Source of the DNA: Fischerella muscicola SAG 1427-1 = PCC 73103
GTDB taxonomy: Bacteria; Cyanobacteriota; Cyanobacteriia; Cyanobacteriales; Nostocaceae
Length of the DNA: 64,000 nucleotides
Direction of reading: 5' to 3'
Assembly (NCBI RefSeq): GCF_000317245.1
Contig: NZ_AJLJ01000067.1
Coordinates: 32,798 to 96,797, forward strand
Positions 38,875-48,089 of this stretch are shown here, piece after piece. Positions within the stretch are counted from its first letter, which is position 1, and every line of letters starts with the position of its first letter. Position numbers and translations under genes: made by a program. The notes beneath the pieces are model-generated. The model did not search any database, was not told the DNA's origin, and saw only the letters and a list, made by a program, of their open reading frames with translations.

Positions 38875-39867
38875 ATGAAATCCATGCTGGCTGGCGCTCC
38901 CTGGTTACTGGCACATAAATCCATGTTGGAAGTTAATAAACCCAAAAAATTTTCCATATACGGCTCAGACTATGTGTTATGGAAAGATAGGACGGGTAAA
39001 ATTAACGCCTTACCAAACGCCTGTCCCCACATGGGAGCAATGTTATCAGAAGGTTGGTGTGAACAAAAAAACGATAATAGCAGCGTAGTAGTGTGTCCGT
39101 TTCACGCCTTAGAATTTGACAGTGAAGGTTGTACTATTTTGCCAGGTTCACAGAAAAAAACAATACCACAATTACAACCGTTAGAATTAATTATTCAAGG
39201 GGATTTTATCTGGTCTTATGGTGGACAAGAACCAAAAACGAAAATCCCTGAAATTTTAAATAAAATTGCTGCTGAGTATGACTTTATCGGTTACACAGCA
39301 GACACCAGCGTAGAGACAGATTTGCTTCCTATGCTGCTAAATATGCATGATTATAATCATCAAAATGGCACTCATCGTCCCCTATTTCGGATCACAGAAG
39401 TGAATTTCGGAAAATTTATTGATAATGGGCATGAATCTCATGCTTTTTATGAGATGCCGACAGCACCGACAACGGTAGCTGAAAAAATTAAAAAGCCCGA
39501 TTTGTTTTTAATAGCAAAAGAAATCAAAGCGCATTTAGAAAATCACTTTCCGTCTTTAGTCATTTTTCATGGAGATATGCCACTTGGTAAAGTTACTCAA
39601 TGTCATTTGTTTGTGCCAGAGTCGGAAACACGAACACGCACCTATGTATTAATGTTTGGGAAACCAAAACATCCGGTATTTAAAATATTCAGTAAGAGTA
39701 TTCTTAACTTTGCCAAAGTAGTTGTAGAACAAGATACAGAGATTTTGCTGAAAATTTATCTAAATACACCTCAAAAAATCAAGCTTAATAACGAAGTTGG
39801 CATGGATTGGGTACGGCGAAATTTTGAAACTTGGCCGGAAATTTCAGAACCAAATTTTTCTAAGTAG
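38875..39867 (+). CDS. Rieske-type non-haem iron oxygenase
   Basis: 330 aa. Rieske [2Fe-2S] ligands Cys50-x-His52 (NACPHMGAML) and Cys74-x2-His77 (VVCPFHALEFD). The mononuclear iron site appears at NMHDYNHQNGTH, with His162 and His167 in the usual D-x2-H-x4-H spacing. Domain order and size match the aromatic-ring/pheophorbide a-type oxygenases; the substrate is unknown and no reductase gene is adjacent. AAAGGACAC precedes ATG 38875. Its divergent TetR neighbour suggests induction by a small molecule. It lies upstream of an unusual psbA, separated by a palindrome and 550 bp. Confidence 0.88.
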   Translation: MKSMLAGAPWLLAHKSMLEVNKPKKFSIYGSDYVLWKDRTGKINALPNACPHMGAMLSEGWCEQKNDNSSVVVCPFHALEFDSEGCTILPGSQKKTIPQLQPLELIIQGDFIWSYGGQEPKTKIPEILNKIAAEYDFIGYTADTSVETDLLPMLLNMHDYNHQNGTHRPLFRITEVNFGKFIDNGHESHAFYEMPTAPTTVAEKIKKPDLFLIAKEIKAHLENHFPSLVIFHGDMPLGKVTQCHLFVPESETRTRTYVLMFGKPKHPVFKIFSKSILNFAKVVVEQDTEILLKIYLNTPQKIKLNNEVGMDWVRRNFETWPEISEPNFSK

Positions 39868-39891
39868 TTTTCATATAAATATTGAAGTTAT

Positions 39892-39924
39892 AGATCCCCG
39901 ACTTCTCTAAGAAGTCGGGGATCT
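39892..39924. repeat. Long perfect hairpin downstream of the Rieske gene
   Basis: AGATCCCCGACTTC and GAAGTCGGGGATCT form a 14-bp perfect stem with loop TCTAA. No T-run follows, so it is more likely a dispersed palindromic repeat of a type common in cyanobacteria than a simple terminator, although it may stop or stabilise the oxygenase mRNA. Confidence 0.8.
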
Positions 39925-40474
39925 GAATACTAGCAACTCAATGCGATCGCTCTATTTTGATTAAATTTGAATATTTTTGCAACTGTTCAAATTTACTTGA
40001 TTGTTTAGATATTTTTCTCAACCATAGAGCATTGCTCATATTTAATTTAATAAAACTTAAACGAATATTCAAAATTTTTGCCGACAAAACTTAGTTATAA
40101 AAATTAACAATAATAGATTGATAAATATAAAAAACTAATGTACAACGTGATCGTAAGGTCAAGGAAATATTCTCCTTTGATATAGCAGTCTCACTAAGTA
40201 GAGATTGTGAGTTTGAATTGATGGTGTGAGGAAATCACGGCGATTTGCATTTAACAATCATACACTGTTTTGTCGTCTCAAAATTACTGGTTACTAGTAA
40301 TTTCTGATTAATCCACATCTAAACCGCTATTCAAGCAGATTTTAGTCTTGATTCAAGACATTTCAGCTATTAGCGAGAAAACTTTTGCAAATTACTGTGA
40401 AAACAGCAAATCTCTCAATTTCTAAAATTGAGCAAGTTTGTAATGTCTACATTCATTTTTGAAATCAAACAGTC
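39925..40474. other. Long non-coding upstream region of the second psbA
   Basis: 550 bp, AT-rich, without a credible gene. It should contain the promoter and leader of the divergent psbA. I cannot fix -35/-10 boxes. A long regulatory leader would fit a condition-specific psbA, but this is inference. Confidence 0.5.
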
Positions 40475-41557
40475 ATGACCACAACTTTAACAAAAGGCGA
40501 AAGCGTTAGCCTGTGGGATAGGTTCTGTCAATGGATTACTAGCACTGAGAACAGACTTTACGTCGGCTGGTTCGGCGTATTGATGGTTCCAACGCTATTA
40601 ACCGCAACCATTTGTTTTATTATTGCCTTCATTGCCGCACCACCTGTCGATATAGACGGTATTCGTGAACCTGTTTCTGGTTCTTTGTTATATGGCAATA
40701 ACATCATTACTGGTGCGATTGTACCCACATCCAATGCTATTGGATTGCACTTTTACCCAATTTGGGAAGCATCTTCTATGGATGAATGGCTCTACAATGG
40801 TGGGCCATATGAACTAATAGTTTTCCATTTTCTCATCGGTATCTTCTGTTGGATGGGACGACAATGGGAACTTAGCTATCGCTTGGGTATGCGTCCTTGG
40901 ATTTGCGTTGCTTATTCTGCTCCTGTAGCTGCTGCTACCTCCGTCTTTTTAATTTATCCAATTGGGCAAGGCAGTTTCTCTGATGGTATGCCTCTAGGCA
41001 TCAGTGGTACATTTAATTTCATGCTTGTGTTCCAAGCAGAACATAATATCCTCATGCACCCTTTCCATCAACTTGGTGTAGCTGGGGTGTTCGGTGGTTC
41101 GTTGTTCTGTGCCATGCATGGTTCTTTGGTGACTTCTTCTCTAGTGCGGGAAACCACTGAGAACGAATCTCTGAACTATGGATACAAGTTTGGGCAAGAG
41201 CAGGAAACGTACAGTATCGTAGCTGCTCACGGTTACTTTGGCAGATTAATCTGGCAATATGCTAGTTTCAATAACTCTCGTTCCTTGCATTTCTTCTTGG
41301 GTGCTTGGCCTGTAGTTTGTATCTGGCTTACGGCTTTGGGTATCAGTACAATGGCATTCAACTTGAATGGGTTCAACTTTAACCAATCAATTCTTGACTC
41401 CCAGGGTCGTACTGTTAATACCTGGGCAGATATACTCAATCGTGCCAACCTGGGTATAGAAGTGATGCACGAGCGTAATGCTCACAACTTCCCATTAGAC
41501 TTGGCAAGTGGTGAAATTGTACCTGTAGCAATGAACGCTCCTGTAATTCATGGATAG
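40475..41557 (+). CDS. psbA: Photosystem II D1 protein, divergent form
   Basis: 360 aa, full length, colinear with the standard D1 at 15058. All Mn-cluster ligands (Asp170, Glu189, His332, Glu333, Asp342, Ala344), TyrZ161, His190, His198, His215, His252, Ser264 and His272 are kept, so water oxidation is possible. Compared with the other copy it has Gln199 for Met (next to the P680 ligand His198), Cys212 for Ser, Trp260 for Phe (near QB), Cys282 for Gly and Leu285 for Phe. Gly80, Phe158 and Thr286 are unchanged, which excludes the microaerobic D1' type; Gln130 is kept. A good terminator follows at 41580-41609. Probably a conditional D1 variant. Confidence 0.95.
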   Translation: MTTTLTKGESVSLWDRFCQWITSTENRLYVGWFGVLMVPTLLTATICFIIAFIAAPPVDIDGIREPVSGSLLYGNNIITGAIVPTSNAIGLHFYPIWEASSMDEWLYNGGPYELIVFHFLIGIFCWMGRQWELSYRLGMRPWICVAYSAPVAAATSVFLIYPIGQGSFSDGMPLGISGTFNFMLVFQAEHNILMHPFHQLGVAGVFGGSLFCAMHGSLVTSSLVRETTENESLNYGYKFGQEQETYSIVAAHGYFGRLIWQYASFNNSRSLHFFLGAWPVVCIWLTALGISTMAFNLNGFNFNQSILDSQGRTVNTWADILNRANLGIEVMHERNAHNFPLDLASGEIVPVAMNAPVIHG

Positions 41558-41579
41558 TTAGCTTTTTCTCAATAATAAT

Positions 41580-41609
41580 AAAGCGCTCTCTAGATGAGGG
41601 CGCTTTTTT
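41580..41609 (+). terminator. Intrinsic terminator of the second psbA
   Basis: AAAGCGCTCTC and GAGGGCGCTTT pair over 11 positions (one G-T) around TAGAT, followed by T residues; 23 bases after the stop codon. Confidence 0.9.
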
Positions 41610-41641
41610 ACAGTTATTTCAATTATTATTCATCAATTTTA

Positions 41642-42562
41642 TCATTTAGGTGTAGTTTTCAAAGAAAAGCTATTAACACCGATAGGTACACTTACGAAAT
41701 AATCCACAGTTCCTAACCAGGGTAGTCCTGGCATCTGGTATGGTTGAAAATACAAATTTTCTAAACCTCCATATTTAACTATGTGAGTCAAGAAATGTAG
41801 AGATCCTGTCAGCAAATCGCTACCATTTGGCTCTGTGGTGTTTTCCCACTCTAATTTTGGTTGCAATCTGACTAAGTTTTTCACAGATTTAAATAGATTA
41901 TTTGCTGGAGTATATAATCTGATAAAAGTAGATATAGAACGACGTATCTCAGATTCAACTGCTGCCGGATTCTTAATTTTATTACCTTCAATAATTCCGC
42001 CAAAGCGTTTCTTGACAAATGTCTTTATATGTTGTGAATATTCAATAGTGTCATATTGATAAATCGCTTTATAAATCTTAGCTTGAGGATCAGAGTTTAG
42101 CATCAATCCAACTAAATAAGCGGCAATGTTTGCAGTATAATCTGAGTCACTAGCCAAATTTTTTAGTACTTCGTTAAGAGTAGTTTTTGAAGTTTTGTCA
42201 GATTTAGAGCGATAAAAAATAATAGCCGAACCGATATCTCCAGCCCAGGAAGTATGATCGCCCGTCCAACTAGTTAAATCAGATTTACTCATTCCTAAAG
42301 AATTTATTTGGTCTGAAAGTGAGGCAATAAAATGAGCGAAATCAAGATTTTCACCACTCAACACTAATTCTTGATTGAGCTTTCCCTTAAATTCTCCTTC
42401 AATATATTTTTGATTGTATCCTGTTGCTAAAGTCCATAATCTTGTTGTGTATTCTGGTTTAGTGTACCCACGCAAGTGATTGGCTATTTCATAACTAGAT
42501 TTACCAAAGTTTTCACTTTCTATTTTTTCAATGAAATTTAACACTTCTTGTAACTTAGACAT
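41642..42562 (-). CDS. Hypothetical protein, 306 aa
   Basis: Soluble, without signal peptide or membrane span. Opens MSKLQEVLNFIEKIES and contains a near-duplicated Trp motif, SWTGDHTSWAGDIGSAI, at about residues 98-114; the rest is helix-rich (EVLKNLASDSDYTANIAAYL) with a Pro/aromatic C-terminus (YFQPYQMPGLPWLGTVDYF). I do not recognise the family. Start ATG 42562. It lies convergent to the divergent psbA and divergent from ureD with 109 bp between. The GDHTSWAGD segment might be a catalytic or binding loop, but I cannot support an assignment. Confidence 0.8.
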   Translation of the reverse strand: MSKLQEVLNFIEKIESENFGKSSYEIANHLRGYTKPEYTTRLWTLATGYNQKYIEGEFKGKLNQELVLSGENLDFAHFIASLSDQINSLGMSKSDLTSWTGDHTSWAGDIGSAIIFYRSKSDKTSKTTLNEVLKNLASDSDYTANIAAYLVGLMLNSDPQAKIYKAIYQYDTIEYSQHIKTFVKKRFGGIIEGNKIKNPAAVESEIRRSISTFIRLYTPANNLFKSVKNLVRLQPKLEWENTTEPNGSDLLTGSLHFLTHIVKYGGLENLYFQPYQMPGLPWLGTVDYFVSVPIGVNSFSLKTTPK

Positions 42563-42671
42563 AAATTGAGAAATTAGAGTAGATACGGTGTGCTTTTACA
42601 CAATAATCTACCTATTTTGATCACTAATTTCCGAATAAATTAAGTAGCCATCATGAACTAGGTACACCAAA

Positions 42672-43556
42672 ATGACTGAAAAACCTCATCGAACCAGAAC
42701 ACCAATTAAAGATTTTTGGCATGGAAATCTACACTTAATTTACGCCGATCGCCAAAACCAAACCCAGCTGATTTTCAATCAAAATCAAGCACCACTAAAA
42801 GTACAACGTCCTTTTTATCCAGAAGGACAAAAAGTCTGTCATAGTGTGATTTTACATACAGCTGGGGGTGTTGTAGGAGGCGATCGCCTCTCCTATAACT
42901 TCCACCTCCAACCCCATGCACAAGCATTAATTACTACTGCAACTGCTGGTAAAATTTACCGTAGTAACGGTATGACTGCCAAACAAATAATTGAGATCAA
43001 AGTTGATGAGCATGCTTGTTTAGAGTGGCTGCCGCAAGAAACAATTATTTTTGATGGTGCATTATATCAGCAAGATTTACGTGTAAACTTAGCCACAGAA
43101 GCTAGTTATATTGGCTGGGAAATTACTAGATTTGGTCGCACTGCAAGAGGAGAGAAATTTTTGCAAGGAGAGTGGCGATCGCACACCGAAATCTGGCAGC
43201 AAGACAAACCCCTGTGGATAGATCGGCAATGGCTACCAGGTAGCGAAGAAATTTTTCACAGTCTCCACGGTTTAGCAGGGCAACCAATTGTAGGTAGTCT
43301 AATTTACATTGGGCAAGAAATATCACCAGAAATAGTCGAAAAAGCCCGAAGTCTTTGGCAATTGCCAATTACCCATCACCCATTACCTATTACCCATCCC
43401 CAAATTGGTGTGACTCGATTAGAACATGGACTTTTGTGTAGATATCGTGGTTCTTCAACTACTGAGGTGAGAAACTGGTTTATCGGTGTTTGGCAGTTAT
43501 TACGCATGTCTTTTTTGAGTCGTGGTAGCTGTGTGCCAAGAGTTTGGCAGATATGA
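42672..43556 (+). CDS. ureD: Urease accessory protein UreD
   Basis: 294 aa. Scaffold protein that binds apo-urease together with UreF/UreG for nickel insertion. Motifs: LHTAGGVVGGDRLSYNF, LITTATAGKIYRS, CLEWLPQETIIFDGA and TRFGRTARGEKF, all typical of UreD. Residues about 233-243 (PITHHPLPITHPQ; bases 43372-43402) are encoded by a repeated ATTACCC/ATCACCC unit and look like an in-frame repeat insertion in a loop. First gene of ureD-ureA-ureB; 36 bases to ureA. Start ATG 42672. Confidence 0.94.
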   Translation: MTEKPHRTRTPIKDFWHGNLHLIYADRQNQTQLIFNQNQAPLKVQRPFYPEGQKVCHSVILHTAGGVVGGDRLSYNFHLQPHAQALITTATAGKIYRSNGMTAKQIIEIKVDEHACLEWLPQETIIFDGALYQQDLRVNLATEASYIGWEITRFGRTARGEKFLQGEWRSHTEIWQQDKPLWIDRQWLPGSEEIFHSLHGLAGQPIVGSLIYIGQEISPEIVEKARSLWQLPITHHPLPITHPQIGVTRLEHGLLCRYRGSSTTEVRNWFIGVWQLLRMSFLSRGSCVPRVWQI

Positions 43557-43592
43557 ACGAACCGCCAAGAACGCCAAGAAGGGAGTTAGAAA

Positions 43593-43895
43593 ATGCAACT
43601 GACGCCGCAGGAAAAAGACAAGTTACTCATTTTTACTGCTGCTTTACTCGCAGAAAGACGTAAAGACAGAGGTTTAAAGTTAAATTATCCAGAGGCTATT
43701 GCCTATATTTCTGCTGCAATATTGGAAGGTGCGAGAGATGGTAAGACAGTTGCAGAGTTGATGAGTTATGGTACTACCTTGTTAACGCGAGATGATGTCA
43801 TGGAAGGAGTACCAGAGATGATTCATGAAGTGCAAGTGGAAGCGACTTTTCCTGATGGGACAAAGTTAGTGACTGTGCATAATCCCATCAGGTAA
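43593..43895 (+). CDS. ureA: Urease subunit gamma
   Basis: 100 aa, the usual length of the gamma subunit. [40 protein letters not shown] and [25 protein letters not shown] are diagnostic. Part of the (UreABC)3 enzyme, which hydrolyses urea to ammonia and carbamate in the cytosol. Starts 36 bases after ureD, with a ribosome site in GGGAGTTAGAAA. Confidence 0.97.
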   Translation: MQLTPQEKDKLLIFTAALLAERRKDRGLKLNYPEAIAYISAAILEGARDGKTVAELMSYGTTLLTRDDVMEGVPEMIHEVQVEATFPDGTKLVTVHNPIR

Positions 43896-43926
43896 AGAAT
43901 TTTAGATTTTAGATTTTGGATTGAGT

Positions 43927-44241
43927 ATGATGATTCCCGGAGAAATAATTACACCAGAAGGTTACATAGAAATTAATGCAGGACGCCCCACTATAAAATT
44001 ACAAGTGGCCAATACAGGAGACAGACCAATCCAAGTAGGTTCCCACTTCCACTTTTTTGAAGTCAACGCCGCCTTAAACTTTGATCGGGAACAAGCACGA
44101 GGAATGCGCCTCGATATTCCCGCCGGAACAGCAGTTAGATTTGAACCAGGCGATGAAAAGGAAGTTACTTTAGTTCCCTTTACTGGAACTCGCCAAGTCT
44201 ACGGATTCAACAGCAGAATTAACGGAGATTTAGATAGTTAA
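43927..44241 (+). CDS. ureB: Urease subunit beta
   Basis: About 104 aa. [20 protein letters not shown] at the start and [36 protein letters not shown] later are diagnostic of UreB. ATG 43927 (or 43930) is preferred over TTG 43921. It lies 31 bases after ureA, behind TTTTAGA short repeats (43899-43918). The gene that normally follows, ureC, begins only 2127 bp later because an inverted two-gene cassette lies between. Confidence 0.96.
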   Translation: MMIPGEIITPEGYIEINAGRPTIKLQVANTGDRPIQVGSHFHFFEVNAALNFDREQARGMRLDIPAGTAVRFEPGDEKEVTLVPFTGTRQVYGFNSRINGDLDS

Positions 44242-44285
44242 AATCATTAAACTCTATTTTCATTAAACAAGGTAGGGAATAAATG

Positions 44286-45035
44286 CTATGTACCTGCGAT
44301 GGATTTAGCAACTACTGTTGTAGCTGCAATTAAATTTTGTGCAAAAGCAGCATATCCATTTGGACAACGATTTTTGAGAATTGCTAAATCAATCTCAAAA
44401 GCAAGTTTCCATCGAATTTGTAGAGGGCGTTGATTACCACTATTTTCAGACAGATAGGCTGATTGTGCGATCGCATTTTCCAAAATATCTTTTCCACCAT
44501 CTAATTCTTCTAAATTTTCCAGATGTTCAAACTCTACACCTAAAATCCTTGCAACAGTTTGAGTATCTGCCAACAACCACATCTCAAAATTTTTAATCGC
44601 TAAACCTCCTGCACTGCGATCGCAAATTTTTTGCTCGTTAATATCTAGATGGTTATCACGAATTTTATTTAAGGCACGTTCTAAGTCAATTTGCCTTTGA
44701 TGAAGCTTATCATCTGCATCAACCACAATCAAAATCATATCAACTTCTTCAGGTTTCCACGCGATAATCACCTGCGCTAAATATTTTGGATCTAAAATTG
44801 AGTGTCCTACACGTCGTTTAAAGACTCGACTCTCGCTGATGGATGGATGTCTTTGTACAAAATCACAATCAGGTAATCCCAAATTATTAATTTCTCGTCT
44901 AATTAAGGTGTGAAGCGCCCCTTCTTTATTTCTTTCTATAACTTTTCCACCATCTTCTGGTTTAACATAGGGAATACTTGCTCCAAGTTCTGCTTCTCCT
45001 TCAGCAATTAGCCCAATACGAATCGCCCGATTCAT
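44286..45035 (-). CDS. DUF4276 (TOPRIM-like) protein, partner of an AAA ATPase
   Basis: 249 aa. IRIGLIAEGEAELG gives the acidic residue of a TOPRIM fold (Glu12/14), VDMILIVVDADDK gives the DxD pair (Asp106, Asp108), and NFEMWLLAD (150-157) is the DUF4276 family motif. TOPRIM-type proteins paired with OLD/ABC-type ATPases act as effector nucleases in several phage-defence systems. It overlaps the ATPase gene by ATGA (45032-45035), so the two are translated together. Both lie antisense to the urease operon between ureB and ureC. Function as a defence effector is inferred. Confidence 0.82.
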   Translation of the reverse strand: MNRAIRIGLIAEGEAELGASIPYVKPEDGGKVIERNKEGALHTLIRREINNLGLPDCDFVQRHPSISESRVFKRRVGHSILDPKYLAQVIIAWKPEEVDMILIVVDADDKLHQRQIDLERALNKIRDNHLDINEQKICDRSAGGLAIKNFEMWLLADTQTVARILGVEFEHLENLEELDGGKDILENAIAQSAYLSENSGNQRPLQIRWKLAFEIDLAILKNRCPNGYAAFAQNLIAATTVVAKSIAGT

Positions 45036-46168
45036 ACTGGATTACCTCCAAAAACATTCGTAAACCAAAGTTCACCTAACGCTCCATCGTAGGCTTCTAG
45101 GGCTTTTTGAAAGCGTTCCGAATCTATGGGTAAAGCATGAATTTGAGTTTTACCTTCGCTGTCTAACTCAACAGCACGCACTTGCTGAGGTTCGACATAA
45201 TTTAGCAACACAGGAGAATGAGTTGTGATTAAAACTTGAACGGGTTTACCTGTGATTCCCTCTGTGGAAATGATTTGCAATAGTTCCATCATTTTATGTA
45301 ACAACCAAGGATGAACTCCGTTTTCTATCTCTTCAAAACAAATAATGCTTGGGGTATTTTCTTGATACAATGCGGTGAGAAATGCCAAAATTCTCAGTGT
45401 ACCATCTGATATATCAGAAGCAGGGATATGATGTTCCGAATATCTGTCAATTAATTCCAGTAAAAATGTTCTATCTTCTCTACGAATTAATGAAATTCTC
45501 TTGATATTAGGAACAAGGCGTGTCAAACGTTCCTCCAATTCATCAAAACTTTTACGGTTACTGAGCAAAATATCAGCTAGAGCATCAACAATTCCCTGCC
45601 CTGTTTTATCCATACCACCAGATGATGGAATATTATTAGATAGACTAATTGGGGCAAAATCATAAATACTAACTTTTCTGAGCGAATTGGCTAGAGGAGA
45701 ATTTAAATAGTTATTAGAAACTAAAAAATGTCTTATTTCTCCTGTATGGTGATTCCCCACACTACCAGTATTTACCAAAGTATCTTGATTCTTCTGACTA
45801 TTAATAGTGACTATTTGCTGTGGATAATCAACATGAATTGATATATTGAAAATTAAGTCTTTATTTTCTACACTTGGGTTATTACCAACCTCAAAAAAAA
45901 GATAATCTTGTTTTCCCTGCCAGAATTTTGATGCAATGTTCTGCTTGTTTGCATTTCCAGCAATTAAAGATTCAGTGAATAAAGTTATTACTCCCTGATA
46001 ATTTATATTAGTTATGAGTCTTTGGAGAAAATCGGATAAGACGTATAAAGCTTCACAAATATTTGATTTTCCAGAAGCGTTAGGGCCAATAAATACAGTT
46101 AATGGTTCTAAATAAACTTCAGTATCAAAAAGGCTTTTATAGTGCTGAACTCGCAGTTTAGATAACAT
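45032..46168 (-). CDS. AAA/OLD-like ABC-type ATPase
   Basis: 378 aa. Opens [32 protein letters not shown], with Walker A at 28-36. Later ISDGTLRILAFLTALY is the ABC signature region, ICFEEIENGVHP the Walker B and D-loop, and VLITTHSPVLLNYV the H-switch. SMC-like ATPase head of the AAA_15/AAA_21 class, without its own TOPRIM or nuclease domain; the nuclease is probably supplied by the DUF4276 protein overlapping its stop. Resembles the sensor ATPases of PARIS, Septu and Gabija-like systems but fits none exactly by partner. Start ATG 46168; 200 bp to ureC on the other strand. Confidence 0.88.
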   Translation of the reverse strand: MLSKLRVQHYKSLFDTEVYLEPLTVFIGPNASGKSNICEALYVLSDFLQRLITNINYQGVITLFTESLIAGNANKQNIASKFWQGKQDYLFFEVGNNPSVENKDLIFNISIHVDYPQQIVTINSQKNQDTLVNTGSVGNHHTGEIRHFLVSNNYLNSPLANSLRKVSIYDFAPISLSNNIPSSGGMDKTGQGIVDALADILLSNRKSFDELEERLTRLVPNIKRISLIRREDRTFLLELIDRYSEHHIPASDISDGTLRILAFLTALYQENTPSIICFEEIENGVHPWLLHKMMELLQIISTEGITGKPVQVLITTHSPVLLNYVEPQQVRAVELDSEGKTQIHALPIDSERFQKALEAYDGALGELWFTNVFGGNPV

Positions 46169-46368
46169 TTTACCTCAGCTTCATCTCCATTTGTTTGCTT
46201 AATATAATTCTATAATTTCTGCATTTCTAACTTTAATTTTAATTTCGTGTAAAATTATTTACAGACATTTACCACTACTACAAAATTATAAACTTATACA
46301 AAAATTCTCTCTCCCCTTGCCAAAATAGCTCAAGAATAATCAAAGCAAAACCACCCTAGAAGTATATT

Positions 46369-48075
46369 ATGAGTTACAGAATGGATCGCCGCGCTTACGC
46401 GGAAACCTATGGTCCGACGGTGGGCGATCGCATCCGTCTAGCCGATACAGAATTATTTATCGAAGTTGAACAAGACTTCACCATCTACGGCGATGAGGTG
46501 AAATTCGGTGGTGGTAAAGTCATTCGCGATGGAATGGGACAATCCCCCATCTCCAACGCCGATGGTGCTGTTGATATGGTAATCACCAATGCTTTGATTC
46601 TCGATTGGTGGGGTATCGTCAAAGCAGATATCGGTATTAAAGATGGCAAAATCTTCAAAATGGGTAAAGCCGGCAATCCTTATATTCAAGACGATATAGA
46701 TATTATTATTGGCCCTGGTACAGAAGCCGTTGCTGGTGAAGGTATGATTCTCACGGCTGGCGGTGTTGATTCCCACATCCACTTTATTTGTCCCCAACAA
46801 ATCGAAGTGGCGATCGCATCCGGAATTACTACAATGATTGGGGGTGGTACTGGCCCAGCTACAGGCACAAATGCTACTACTTGCACACCTGGCCCTTGGA
46901 ATATTTACCGAATGCTGCAAGCCGCCGATGCCTTTCCTGTCAACCTGGGATTTTTGGGTAAAGGCAACACCAGTCAACCCCAAGGACTTGTAGAACAAAT
47001 TTTAGCTGGTGCAATGGGGTTAAAACTCCACGAAGATTGGGGAACCACACCAGCAACGATTGATACTTGCCTCAGTGTTGCTGATGAGTACGATGTACAA
47101 GTGGCAATTCATACTGACACCCTCAACGAAGCTGGATTTGTAGAAGACACCATCGCCGCTTTTAAAAATCGTGTCATCCACACCTACCACACCGAAGGTG
47201 CAGGTGGGGGACACGCACCGGATATTATTAAAGTCTGCGGTGAGGCAAATGTTTTACCTTCCTCCACCAATCCCACCCGTCCTTACACGGTTAATACCCT
47301 CGATGAACACCTAGATATGTTGATGGTTTGCCATCACCTTGATCCGGGAATTGCTGAAGATGTGGCGTTTGCTGAGTCACGCATCCGTCGCGAAACCATC
47401 GCTGCTGAAGACATTTTGCACGATTTGGGTGCGTTTAGCATGATTTCTTCTGATTCCCAAGCAATGGGAAGAGTCGGAGAAGTAATAATTCGCACTTGGC
47501 AAACTGCACATAAAATGAAACTGCAACGGGGAAGCCTTGGTAGAGATAGTCTAGCTGATAATTTGCGGGCTAGGCGCTATGTTGCTAAATATACTATTAA
47601 CCCAGCGATTACTCATGGAATTTCTCAGTATGTGGGTTCAGTAGAAGAAGGTAAATTCGCAGATTTATGTTTGTGGCGTCCGGCGTTTTTTGGTGTGAAA
47701 CCAGAGATAGTCATTAAAGGTGGAGCGATCGCATGGTCGCAAATGGGAGATGCTAATGCTAGTATTCCTACACCCCAACCTGTACATATGCGTCCGATGT
47801 TTGGCAGTTTTGCGGGTGCGCGTCACGCTACATCCTTAACTTTCGTTTCGCAAACAGCATTAGAAAACGAGATTCCTAGTCAATTGAAGTTGCAAAAGCA
47901 AGCAGTTGCAGTATCAGGAACACGCCAGTTAACTAAGCAGGATATGAAATTGAATGATGCACTACCGCAGATTGAAGTTGATGCAGAAACCTATGAAGTT
48001 AGGGCTGATGGAGAATTGCTAACCTGTGAACCAGCAACGATTTTACCAATGGCGCAACGTTATTTTTTGTTCTAA
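46369..48075 (+). CDS. ureC: Urease subunit alpha
   Basis: 568 aa, catalytic subunit with the dinuclear nickel site. Visible: [14 protein letters not shown] (the metal-binding H-x-H), [11 protein letters not shown] (the carbamylated Lys), [31 protein letters not shown] (flap His region) and SSDSQAMGR (Asp ligand). Complete, with normal length. It is separated from ureB by the inverted AAA/DUF4276 cassette, so it probably relies on its own promoter within 46169-46368. ureE, ureF and ureG are not in the window. Confidence 0.98.
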   Translation: MSYRMDRRAYAETYGPTVGDRIRLADTELFIEVEQDFTIYGDEVKFGGGKVIRDGMGQSPISNADGAVDMVITNALILDWWGIVKADIGIKDGKIFKMGKAGNPYIQDDIDIIIGPGTEAVAGEGMILTAGGVDSHIHFICPQQIEVAIASGITTMIGGGTGPATGTNATTCTPGPWNIYRMLQAADAFPVNLGFLGKGNTSQPQGLVEQILAGAMGLKLHEDWGTTPATIDTCLSVADEYDVQVAIHTDTLNEAGFVEDTIAAFKNRVIHTYHTEGAGGGHAPDIIKVCGEANVLPSSTNPTRPYTVNTLDEHLDMLMVCHHLDPGIAEDVAFAESRIRRETIAAEDILHDLGAFSMISSDSQAMGRVGEVIIRTWQTAHKMKLQRGSLGRDSLADNLRARRYVAKYTINPAITHGISQYVGSVEEGKFADLCLWRPAFFGVKPEIVIKGGAIAWSQMGDANASIPTPQPVHMRPMFGSFAGARHATSLTFVSQTALENEIPSQLKLQKQAVAVSGTRQLTKQDMKLNDALPQIEVDAETYEVRADGELLTCEPATILPMAQRYFLF

Positions 48076-48089
48076 CTCCAAAGTCTCTT

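Noticed and set aside
40475..41557. Second psbA as a pseudogene or rogue/ChlF-type D1
   Set aside because: Full length, no frame break, all manganese ligands and TyrZ intact.
42590..42620. Possible NtcA site upstream of ureD (GTGTGCTTTTACAC)
   Set aside because: The consensus is GTA-N8-TAC; here the half-sites are GTG and CAC. Spacing is right but the match is too weak to report as a site.
44286..46168. Naming the AAA/DUF4276 pair as PARIS
   Set aside because: PARIS uses a DUF4435 partner; the motifs seen here (FEMWLLAD, EGEAE) fit DUF4276 better, so only a functional analogy is claimed.
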